From Candidatus Acetothermia bacterium (GTDB taxonomy: Bacteria; Bipolaricaulota; Bipolaricaulia; RBG-16-55-9; DRXL01), in NCBI GenBank assembly GCA_016179105.1, contig JACOSB010000135.1:1-40338 (forward strand): a DNA stretch of 40,338 nucleotides, written 5' to 3'. Below the pieces are notes generated by a model, which was not told the origin of the DNA, did not search any database, and saw only the letters and a program-made list of their open reading frames with translations. Of the stretch, positions 24,675 to 31,427 are shown piece by piece. The translations under genes were made by a program, and so were the position numbers. Each line of letters opens with the position of its first letter. Position 1 is the first letter of the stretch.

Positions 24675-25079
24675 ATGAAGACAAACCTACCGAAGAAGAA
24701 AGATACCATCAAATGTCTATTGCTGTATATTGAAGACGATCTCCCCAGCATCAAGCTGATCGAGCGCGTGCTAGCTCATAGGCCGGAAATCAAACTCCTT
24801 CCAACGATGCAAGGCCAACTGGGCCTCGATCTAGCCCGAGAGCACAGCCCCGACTTGATTTTATTGGATATGCATCTACCAGATATTCAGGGGTATGAGG
24901 TCTTGCAGCAATTGCAAACAAACCCTAAGACTCGCCAGATTCCAGTGGTCGTGATCAGCGTTGATGATACGTTAGCCCAGATGAAACAGATGCTGTCCGC
25001 CGGGGCGAAAGACTATTTGGTCAAACCGCTCGATGTGAAGCAGTTCCTCCACGTTGTGGACCAGATTCTCAAAAACTAG
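24675..25079 (+). CDS. stand-alone response-regulator receiver domain
   Basis: A 134-residue single receiver: LLYIEDDLPS, the phosphorylatable Asp in LILLDMHLPD and the Lys in YLVKPLDV. There is no output domain. It is strikingly similar along its whole length to the C-terminal receiver of the hybrid kinase at 21009 (IERVLAHRPEIKLL, MQGQLGLDLAREH), indicating duplication and release of that domain. It may act as a phosphate sink or relay for that kinase. SD is weak. Confidence 0.9.
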   Translation: MKTNLPKKKDTIKCLLLYIEDDLPSIKLIERVLAHRPEIKLLPTMQGQLGLDLAREHSPDLILLDMHLPDIQGYEVLQQLQTNPKTRQIPVVVISVDDTLAQMKQMLSAGAKDYLVKPLDVKQFLHVVDQILKN

Positions 25080-25090
25080 GCAACCACTTC

Positions 25091-25154
25091 TTTCATCGAA
25101 TTTTCATCTTCTTTAGAGAGAAGAATCTTCTTCTCGCTATAGGATCGTCATCGC
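25091..25154 (+). promoter_or_regulatory. 64-bp conserved element, copy 2
   Basis: TTTCATC at 25091 and 25102 (11-bp step), a perfect palindrome GAGAAGAA-TC-TTCTTCTC (25118-25135), TATAGG at 25138-25143, then ATCGTCATCGC. It lies upstream of the Crp/Fnr-type regulator gene. Confidence 0.8.
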
Positions 25155-25238
25155 TCCCCTGCTATTCTGCTCTATGAACAAGATTCGCTCGTGGCGAAAA
25201 TGAGTCGAAAACACACTCGAACGAAAGAGGGTATAGAC

Positions 25239-26057
25239 ATGACCCAAGCTGTCTTAGTGAACAACCAAACGTACCACCCACTCATCTGGAACAAAGCAGT
25301 ATCTTATAAGACGACTAAGCAGCGGCTTGTTGATAGACTTATTGATGGACCTTCGGAGAACGATCGCTCTAACTGGTTTTTCTCTGAGCTGAAAGCCGAT
25401 GCACGCGCCGAACTGGAGAAAGCTTGGAAGCCGATCCAGTATGAGAAAGGCGAGACGATCATGCGCGAGGGGGCACCGAGTCACGGAGCTTATCTGGTAC
25501 GCCGTGGGTTTATTAAAGTCTTTCAAAAGTCACCCGAGGGTAAGCAACTGATCGTAAAGCTCGCCGGACCCGGTGACCTCTTGGGTGAGGGAAACGTCTT
25601 CGGGAGCGATACCTGTTTAGTGTCTGCACAAGCTTTGGAACCGACAGAAGTCGCTTTTATTGCGCGCGGAGACTTTCTGGATTTGCTCGGCAGGCACCCT
25701 GCGCTCGCTTTCACCTTGATGGTAAAGTTAGCCCAAGAGATTAACATCCTTCGTTACCGGTTGCTGGAGGCTACTTATGAAGGTGGCAAACAGAAAATAG
25801 CTCGCTTGCTGCTGGAGTTGGAGAAGAAGTACGGGACAGAAAACGGTGCTGATTCTCCTCTGCGCATCCGTCTCTCGCGAGCTGACATCGGGGCCATGAC
25901 GGGGCTGTCTTGCGAGACAACCATCCGAGTCCTCAGTGAGCTGGAAAGCCGGGGTTTGATTCAGACCGAGGCGAGCAGGATCATTCTGATTGATAAAGAC
26001 ACGCTACACCAATTGACTGAACCCATGCCTCCAGCGTTCATGGGACACTTGAGATAA
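25239..26057 (+). CDS. Crp/Fnr-family transcriptional regulator
   Basis: A 272-residue regulator. An N-terminal extension of about 50 residues precedes the cyclic-nucleotide-binding-type fold (EKGETIMREGAPSHGAYLV, GPGDLLGEGNVF), the dimerisation helix and the C-terminal HTH (ADIGAMTGLSCETTIRVLSELESRGLI). The recognition helix keeps Glu and Arg (E-T-T-I-R), which read TGA half-sites in Fnr, but has Ile where Fnr has Ser. There is no four-Cys Fe-S set, so it is not an oxygen-sensing Fnr; a haem/NO-type (Dnr-like) or other ligand is possible. The ATG at 25239 follows GAAAGAGGG and is preferred to 25191. It is a candidate reader of the ATGA-N6-TCAT boxes at nirK. Confidence 0.87.
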   Translation: MTQAVLVNNQTYHPLIWNKAVSYKTTKQRLVDRLIDGPSENDRSNWFFSELKADARAELEKAWKPIQYEKGETIMREGAPSHGAYLVRRGFIKVFQKSPEGKQLIVKLAGPGDLLGEGNVFGSDTCLVSAQALEPTEVAFIARGDFLDLLGRHPALAFTLMVKLAQEINILRYRLLEATYEGGKQKIARLLLELEKKYGTENGADSPLRIRLSRADIGAMTGLSCETTIRVLSELESRGLIQTEASRIILIDKDTLHQLTEPMPPAFMGHLR

Positions 26058-26073
26058 ATTCGTTTTAGTTGCG

Positions 26074-26742
26074 TTAATTTTCTGAGCCGGACGCTTTCGG
26101 AGAGAGCCCTTCGCGCACCGCGAAGAGTGCGGCTTGCGTGCGATTGTTGATGTGCAGCTTGTCGAAGATCACCGAGAGTCGATTGCGCACCGTCTTCTCA
26201 GCAATATCCAAGCTTTGGGCAATTTCGCGATTGGTGGCCCCCTGCCCCACCAAATTCAGGATATCTCTCTCTCGTTCTGTCAGGTGCTCATAGGGTTTGT
26301 CTTGAGACTCACGCTCGCTCAGCCGATGGAACTCTTCCAAAACTTTGCGGGCAATGGTAGGGGGTAACGTCGCCTCGCCCGCCGCAACTGCTCGAATCGC
26401 TTGAAGCAATTCTTCGGAATCGGCGTTCTTCAGCAGATACCCCTTCGCCCCAGCTTTAATCGACTCAAAGAGATACTCATCCTGGCGCTCCATCGTCAGC
26501 ATAATGACTTTAATACTTGGGCTATGCTCGGTGATGCGCTTCGTCGCTTCGATCCCCTCAGTCCCGCGAGGCATGTGAATATCCATCAACACAACATCCG
26601 GCTCCAATAGCTTAGAGCGTGCGACGGCTTCTTCAGCGTTAGCAGCCTCACCAACGACAGTCATGTCCAGTTCTGTCTGTAACATCTGCGAGAGCGCTTG
26701 GCGCACCAAGTTATGATCGTCGGCGATCAGAATTTTGGTCAT
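26074..26742 (-). CDS. NarL/FixJ-family response regulator
   Basis: A 222-residue regulator: receiver with ILIADDH, D54 in VVLMDIHMPRG and YLLKNADSEEL, then a LuxR-type HTH (LTERERDILNLVGQGATNREIAQSLDIAEKTVRNRLSVIFDKL). It is encoded on the minus strand, and its ATG overlaps the kinase stop by four bases, so the two are translationally coupled. NarL-type regulators often control nitrogen-oxide respiration, which fits this neighbourhood, but the signal cannot be read from the sequence. Confidence 0.92.
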   Translation of the reverse strand: MTKILIADDHNLVRQALSQMLQTELDMTVVGEAANAEEAVARSKLLEPDVVLMDIHMPRGTEGIEATKRITEHSPSIKVIMLTMERQDEYLFESIKAGAKGYLLKNADSEELLQAIRAVAAGEATLPPTIARKVLEEFHRLSERESQDKPYEHLTERERDILNLVGQGATNREIAQSLDIAEKTVRNRLSVIFDKLHINNRTQAALFAVREGLSPKASGSEN

Positions 26743-27662
26743 GGGTGATGCTCCTTTGGTACTGGCATACAGACGCGTATTTCGGTTCCTTCTCCCGGAG
26801 CTGCTCGCACCGAAAAATTCCCGTTCGCGCTTGCCGTCCGTTCGTGCATATGTCGCAGGCCCACACCCTCCGGTGTGCTGACGGGATCGAATCCTAATCC
26901 ATCATCCCGGATCGTCAAGCAAAGCACCTGCGGCCCGACATCGAGCGAGATCCAGACGTTACGTGCTTTTGAATGTCGGCGCACGTTATGCAAGGACTCT
27001 TGCACGATATGAAAAAGGCCCACTTCCGTGTCAGGAGGCAACCGTCGCTCTTCTCCCGAGATAGCCAGATGCATATGGACCTGGTCCACTTCTTCAAAGT
27101 CAGTGATCAATTTGCGCAGCGTCTCATACAGCCCCAAGCGCTCCAACTCGATCGGGCGTAGAGCATAGACGGCACGGCGCACCTCACGGATGCTCTGTTG
27201 GAGCGCATTTTTCATCACATCCAGCTCCTGCTCGACGAGACAGGGCTGAGAATGTATGAGCTTGCGACAGACATCGGCTTTCAGTGCGATGGCATACAAA
27301 CTGGGGCCCAGGCTATCATGGAGATCGCTGCCGATCTGAGCGCTGACCTCATCGCGGATTTCAAGCAAGCGCCGTTCTTGTTCATGCAGTCGGCGCTCGA
27401 CCCGTTCCTTCTCGGCAAACTGGTCCTCGATCCACAGCAGCACACACCAAGTGACCAGTGGTCCCACCAGCGCGTACACGAAGAGCTCAATGCCCAGGTG
27501 GATCCATGGTACATCGTGGCTGGGATCGAGCAGGTGCAGTGATAGTTGCACAGCCGTGACTAATACAAAGATCGCTAGCGGCAAGATACGCCGTGTCCAG
27601 ACGATTTGCTTGTGGATGCTCAGACTTCGCCAGCGTTGCCAGATTTGTCGTTTCGTGACCAT
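26739..27662 (-). CDS. membrane histidine kinase, NarX/LiaS/DesK-type (HisKA_3)
   Basis: A 307-residue kinase. Two transmembrane helices (about 26-46 and 56-77) have almost no external sensor loop. A coiled coil, the HisKA_3 box with H115 in GSDLHDSLGPSLYAI, and an HATPase domain (IVQESLHNVRRHSKA, IRDDGLGFDP) follow. It ends in the overlapping NarL-type regulator. The chosen ATG follows AAGAGG; a GTG two codons upstream is also possible. The short loop suggests it senses the membrane state, quinone redox or a partner protein rather than a soluble ligand. It is divergent from the cupredoxin at 27823. Confidence 0.9.
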   Translation of the reverse strand: MVTKRQIWQRWRSLSIHKQIVWTRRILPLAIFVLVTAVQLSLHLLDPSHDVPWIHLGIELFVYALVGPLVTWCVLLWIEDQFAEKERVERRLHEQERRLLEIRDEVSAQIGSDLHDSLGPSLYAIALKADVCRKLIHSQPCLVEQELDVMKNALQQSIREVRRAVYALRPIELERLGLYETLRKLITDFEEVDQVHMHLAISGEERRLPPDTEVGLFHIVQESLHNVRRHSKARNVWISLDVGPQVLCLTIRDDGLGFDPVSTPEGVGLRHMHERTASANGNFSVRAAPGEGTEIRVCMPVPKEHHP

Positions 27663-27709
27663 ACGCACCTCTTGCGATTCTACTCTATTCCATAGATAGC
27701 TTTTTCGCT

Positions 27710-27749
27710 AGGGACATCTGCCCCTCCAAAAGAGGGACTTATTGATCTA
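27710..27749 (+). promoter_or_regulatory. conserved 40-nt leader motif, copy A
   Basis: Begins AGGGACA, then TGCCCCT, and ends ATCTA; it contains CCCTC/GAGGG arms. About 29 of 40 positions match the element at 28641-28680. It lies 74 bases before the cupredoxin ATG at 27823, a possible 5'-UTR hairpin or operator. Confidence 0.45.
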
Positions 27750-27822
27750 TCGCCATCGCCGAACAGAGATTAAAGTTATTCTTGAACTTCAGAGTTCAAA
27801 ACTCACAGAGGAGATGAACAGC

Positions 27823-28392
27823 ATGTCCATCAAGCGTATCGGTGTAGCGTTGTTGGCCGTCATAGTTGTCGGTTTGTTCTCAGTGCCATTCACCACGAGC
27901 ACGGTTTCTGGGAGTGCCGCTGAAGGTGCGGGTCCCACGGCCCTCAATGTGGGTGAGTACTTCTTTGGAGCTCTAGAGAACATGGCCCCGGTGGGCGATG
28001 CCGCGAAGCCTGAGAAGGTTGTAGCGACGATTACCGGAGCTGCGGAAGGCGAAATTGTGTTGGTCTTGAAGAACGTCGGCAAGCTCGAACATGAGGTGCA
28101 AAGCGCGCTTTTCTTGGCAACCTCGGAAGCAGTAGTCAAGAGTTTTGATGAGAAAGGCAATGAGATCAGCAAGGTCGAGACGGTCGGCTCATTGAGAGAA
28201 GTCGAGTTGCAGCCGGGCATGTCAGCGGAAGTCACGCTGGCGCTCGATGAGCCTCTTCAACGCGCTTTCGAGGATGATCCGAACTTAGAGATGAGGTTTG
28301 AGTTGGCGTGTCAATCGGGTCATGATAAGCGCGATACCGCGAAAGATCACTACCAATTAGGCATGCGCGGCTGGATCGTACTCAAGCCGTAA
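27823..28392 (+). CDS. secreted cupredoxin with expanded copper loop (paralogue)
   Basis: A 189-residue paralogue of the 23523 protein: the signal peptides differ by few residues and KNVGKLEHEVQSALFLAT and ELACQSGHDKRDTAKDHY are shared. Probable ligands are H90, C163, H176 and M181, with H167 in the expanded loop as an alternative. Here the gene stands alone rather than in a pair. GAGGAG lies nine bases before the ATG at 27823; an ATG three codons earlier would overlap the SD. It diverges from the NarX/NarL-like pair, whose regulator may control it. Confidence 0.78.
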   Translation: MSIKRIGVALLAVIVVGLFSVPFTTSTVSGSAAEGAGPTALNVGEYFFGALENMAPVGDAAKPEKVVATITGAAEGEIVLVLKNVGKLEHEVQSALFLATSEAVVKSFDEKGNEISKVETVGSLREVELQPGMSAEVTLALDEPLQRAFEDDPNLEMRFELACQSGHDKRDTAKDHYQLGMRGWIVLKP

Positions 28393-28519
28393 CGTCAAGA
28401 ACCTTCGCATTTTCGTGCCATCAGAAAAAATTGAAAAGGGCCTGATTGAAGAGGGTCGGTCAATAGCGACCCTCTTCGCGTATTTCCCCGGATGCTCGAT
28501 TGCTTACCAGCAACAGTTC

Positions 28520-28583
28520 TTTTCATCGAATTTTCATCTTCTTTGGAGAGAAGAATCTTCTTCTTGCTATAGGATCGTCATCG
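28520..28583 (+). promoter_or_regulatory. 64-bp conserved element, copy 3
   Basis: TTTCATC at 28520 and 28531 (11-bp step), a palindrome with one outer mismatch, TATAGGATCG and TCATCGC, as in copies 1 and 2. It is about 250 bases before the cupredoxin at 28831 that opens the propeller operon. Apart from this and the motif at 28641, the gap 28393-28830 holds no gene I can support. Confidence 0.78.
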
Positions 28584-28640
28584 CTCCCCTAATATTCTGT
28601 CGATTGTATGGTTTTCTTGACTCTAAGCAGAATCTTTGAC

Positions 28641-28680
28641 AGGGACAAATGCCCCTACCAATCGGGGGCATTTTAATCTA
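28641..28680 (+). promoter_or_regulatory. conserved 40-nt leader motif, copy B, with strong hairpin
   Basis: AGGGACAAATGCCCCT to TTAATCTA contains a perfect AAATGCCCC/GGGGCATTT stem with a 9-base loop. Related to 27710-27749. It lies between the 64-bp element and the cupredoxin at 28831, so it could be an attenuator, a terminator or an operator. Confidence 0.45.
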
Positions 28681-28830
28681 CTCGGCGGCTCAGGGTTCCG
28701 CTACAGTAAAAACAGAAGTCTTTCGTAAGCCGCGGAGGTGAAAGAGAAAAAAAGAAGAGTAGCTAAGCAAGATCGTCGGGTTGATCAACAGCAGAATGGA
28801 GTTTTATACATCTCTCAGGAGGATAAAATT

Positions 28831-29280
28831 ATGAATCATAAAAAGATAGCTCTAGGGACAGTGGCTCTCATCGGGATTTTCGTTGCCGTTGCTTTACTTA
28901 TGACCTCGACAGTGCCGATGAAGGCGCATGACGTATCGCTCATCAAGAAGACCATCAAGATCACGATGGACGAATTCTCCTTCACAGTGGACGGTGTCAA
29001 GGGCGGCGCCGTCAACTTGAAGGTCGGAGACACCGTAACGCTCATCTTCGAGAACAAGGGGAAAGTGCTCCACGACGCTCACTTTGGCACGGATGCGGAT
29101 CTCAAAGGGCGATTCTTCAAAAAGAATATCGTCGCGCCGTTCGACATGCTGGTGCTGGAGGCCAACGAGCGCGCTCAGCTTACCTTCACGCCCACAGATC
29201 CGGGGACGTTCGAGTTGGCTTGCTTCCAGCCAGCCCATTACGAAGCGGGCATGAAAGTCGTTTTCAATGTAACAAAGTAA
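28831..29280 (+). CDS. secreted type 1 cupredoxin, mature N-terminal His
   Basis: A 149-residue blue copper protein; the ATG at 28831 sits 8 bases after AGGAGG (28817-28822), fixing the start. The signal peptide ends VPMKA, so the mature protein begins HDVSLI. Ligands are H81 or H84 (VLHDAHFG), C131, H136 and M141 (CFQPAHYEAGM). Same subfamily as 13628 and 24122. It opens the run of genes leading to the propeller protein and is likely its or NirK's electron donor. Confidence 0.86.
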   Translation: MNHKKIALGTVALIGIFVAVALLMTSTVPMKAHDVSLIKKTIKITMDEFSFTVDGVKGGAVNLKVGDTVTLIFENKGKVLHDAHFGTDADLKGRFFKKNIVAPFDMLVLEANERAQLTFTPTDPGTFELACFQPAHYEAGMKVVFNVTK

Positions 29281-29294
29281 AGGGTGCGTAGCAG

Positions 29295-29320
29295 GAGAGG
29301 GCCTTACCCCAGGCCCTCTC
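29295..29320 (+). terminator. intra-operon hairpin
   Basis: GAGAGGGCCT pairs with AGGCCCTCTC across a 6-base loop. There is no T run, so it may protect or tune the upstream message rather than end transcription. Confidence 0.45.
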
Positions 29321-29353
29321 TCTCGCACAAAACCCGAAGGAGGGTTTGGAGTC

Positions 29354-29887
29354 ATGAAATGCCTGCACGGAGTTTGGCGGATCGGACTGGCGGTTTTCGC
29401 ACTCAGCCTGCTCGTGGCCTGGAGCATGGGGTCCAACAACGGGAATAACCCAACCGTCCAGGCGCAGGGGAATCTTGAGACGAAGCTCACCCTGACGATG
29501 GGGGAGTTCTTCTTCCAGGCGGAGGGCGCGGCGAAGAATGCTCCCATAAAGCTGCAAACTGCCGTGCCGTACCGAATGAAGTTCAAGAACGTAGGCAAGA
29601 TTGTGCATAGGATCAAGATCGGGCGCGGGCTTCAGGTCGAAGAAGGCGTGCCGCATGATTATGCCGAGCATCTCTTCGATGGTGTCGAAGTTCGCATCGA
29701 AGGCAAGCTGGCCTCGGGAAATTTCAAGGTCGATACTCAGCGCCTGACTCAGCTGGAGCTTGAAGCAGGTGCTGAACTCGATGTGATCTTCACTCTCCCC
29801 ATCAGCAAGAAGGGGGAGTGGGAGCTAGGGTGCTTCGTCGTCAACCACTACGAAGCCGGGATGTCTAACAAGCTGATCGTTGAGTAA
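29354..29887 (+). CDS. secreted type 1 cupredoxin
   Basis: A 177-residue exported protein with a signal peptide ending TVQAQ. Ligands are H85 (GKIVHRIKIG), C160, H165 and M170 (CFVVNHYEAGM, Cys-x4-His-x4-Met). A longer middle insert (about 90-130) than in the other cupredoxins includes an extra His pair. Its signal peptide (VWRIGLAVFALSLLVAWS) is almost the same as that of the next gene product, a propeller, although the mature proteins differ, so a signal module was shared or the genes were built together. The gap to the propeller gene is 23 bases. It is the strongest candidate for the propeller's direct electron partner. Confidence 0.85.
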   Translation: MKCLHGVWRIGLAVFALSLLVAWSMGSNNGNNPTVQAQGNLETKLTLTMGEFFFQAEGAAKNAPIKLQTAVPYRMKFKNVGKIVHRIKIGRGLQVEEGVPHDYAEHLFDGVEVRIEGKLASGNFKVDTQRLTQLELEAGAELDVIFTLPISKKGEWELGCFVVNHYEAGMSNKLIVE

Positions 29888-29910
29888 TTCGAAAGAAGGA
29901 GGTCATAGCT

Positions 29911-31365
29911 ATGAAATCTATGAAGGCAGTATGGCGAATCGGATTGTCTATCCTCGCTCTGAGTTTATTGGTGGCATGGAGCGTAGGATCGACTTCGTTG
30001 ATTAGCAACATCGCTCAAGCGCAGAACGGCCAAAGCTCATCGAGCCTGAAAGTGTTTAGCGAAGATCAAGCGCAGCAAGCCCAGGCTGACTGGGCGACGG
30101 ACTGGTCGAAGAAATTGGGATTGAGCTTGCTCGCTAGCTTCGATTCTAGCGGTCCGGCGGCTTGGGATGCGAAAGCACACCCCGTGGTATTCATTACCAC
30201 TGAAGGCCCCGGTTATGCAGGGCAGCTGAGCAAGACGAACACGAAGCCGGGCATCGCGATCATTGACGCGGTAACCCGCCAAGTCGTCGCTTCTCAACAA
30301 TACGAGCTTGAAGGAGTGAAACCTTCGGATTACTTCGAGCCCCACGGGCTGGGGGTCTCCGGCGATGGACGCTGGATCTACCTGCCCACGGGGACAAGCG
30401 CGGGATTTGGCGAAATCGGCTCGGGTCGTTTGTTAATTATCGACGCCAAGACCCTGAAGCTCAGTAAGGTTCTCTCGACGCCCACGAATGCCCACCACGC
30501 GGAGGCTTTCACGAACGCTCAGGGCAAGTCGCTCGTCTTGGCTTACGGTTTCAGCTCGGGTAACTACTACGTGCTTGACCCTAAGGACGATAACAAAGTC
30601 GTCGGCGGCATTCTCAACAATGACTTACAAGGAAATGGTTACTTGGGATTTGTGGACCTCAGCGGCAAATACATGCTCGCGAGTGTCCGGCCGCCTACGG
30701 GTCTGGTGGATGCTCCCGGTTTCGTCGCCGTGGTGGACACGCAAACATGGAAGGTCGTACGCAACGTCTCCGTGAGAGATAGCAGCCCGATTTGGGTCTC
30801 TTTTACTGCCGATGGCAAGAATGCCTACGTCAGCGGTGGACACGAGAGCCTCGTGATCAAGCTTAACATCGAAGGCGCTCCCTCCAGGTGGTCTGTCGTA
30901 GGAATGTCGCGCGCCGGTGTAGAAGGCCCTTATGGCATCAACCTGAACTGGGACGAGACGCAAATCTGGACGCACGGCAAGGGCGAAGGGTCTCACAATT
31001 TGGGCATTACGATGGGATTGACCAACCCCAAGCTCATGGTGGATTCTACTAGAGCTATACAAGCTGTGGGCGAATACTACACGGCATGTCTACGCAATGA
31101 CCACGGTGCCGTGCACCCCGACCCCAAGCTGAATGAGCTCTGGCTCAGCTGTAACTCTAGCTTCGAGGTCGTCGTCTTTGATATGGCCAAGAAAGAAGTG
31201 AAGGCTCGCATCCCGCTGCCCAACGGAGGGAGCACTCACTCCGGCTCGTTCGTTCGCTACACGGTCGATGATCAGGGCAACTGGACTGGCGAGGTGCAGT
31301 CGGACCAGAACGGTCTGCAGGGCAGCGCCTTGGCGGAGAAAAAGAAGATCTTGGGAATCAAGTAA
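29911..31365 (+). CDS. secreted His-rich beta-propeller, possible N2O-reductase-like copper enzyme
   Basis: A 484-residue exported protein (signal ends AQAQ; SD AAGGAGG). Blade-like repeats run through the mature part (HGLGVSGDGRWIYLP, GFVAVVDTQTWKV, IWVSFTADGKNAYVSGG, ELWLSCNSSFEVVVFDM), as in seven-bladed YVTN/lactonase-type propellers. Histidines sit at blade-start positions: H145 (EPHG), H195-H196 (NAHHAEAF), H311, H355 (WTHGKG), H362, H398 and H402 (DHGAVHPD), H443 (STHSGS). In NosZ a His-His pair plus five single His hold the CuZ cluster in a propeller core, and this set resembles that pattern. There is no CuA domain or Cys-x3-Cys motif. A haem d1-type or plain lactonase-fold role remains possible. 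The fold is fairly sure; the enzyme activity is inference. Confidence 0.68.
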   Translation: MKSMKAVWRIGLSILALSLLVAWSVGSTSLISNIAQAQNGQSSSSLKVFSEDQAQQAQADWATDWSKKLGLSLLASFDSSGPAAWDAKAHPVVFITTEGPGYAGQLSKTNTKPGIAIIDAVTRQVVASQQYELEGVKPSDYFEPHGLGVSGDGRWIYLPTGTSAGFGEIGSGRLLIIDAKTLKLSKVLSTPTNAHHAEAFTNAQGKSLVLAYGFSSGNYYVLDPKDDNKVVGGILNNDLQGNGYLGFVDLSGKYMLASVRPPTGLVDAPGFVAVVDTQTWKVVRNVSVRDSSPIWVSFTADGKNAYVSGGHESLVIKLNIEGAPSRWSVVGMSRAGVEGPYGINLNWDETQIWTHGKGEGSHNLGITMGLTNPKLMVDSTRAIQAVGEYYTACLRNDHGAVHPDPKLNELWLSCNSSFEVVVFDMAKKEVKARIPLPNGGSTHSGSFVRYTVDDQGNWTGEVQSDQNGLQGSALAEKKKILGIK

Positions 31366-31376
31366 ATCGAGAAGGC

Positions 31377-31407
31377 GCGGGGAGGGAGGGCCTCTCTCCC
31401 TCCCCGC
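31377..31407 (+). terminator. hairpin after the propeller gene
   Basis: GCGGGGAGGGAG pairs with CTCCCTCCCCGC around a 7-base loop. There is no T run; a cytochrome gene follows closely, so this may be a partial terminator. Confidence 0.5.
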
Positions 31408-31427
31408 CTATAAAGAAAGGGACGACC

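Noticed and set aside
25239..26057. Calling the Crp/Fnr protein an oxygen-sensing Fnr
   Set aside because: Only two Cys occur (in DTCLV and SCET); the four-Cys Fe-S arrangement is missing.
28415..28639. A 74-codon plus-strand ORF between cupredoxin genes
   Set aside because: It crosses the conserved 64-bp element, whose copies elsewhere are non-coding; there is no SD and the composition is not protein-like.
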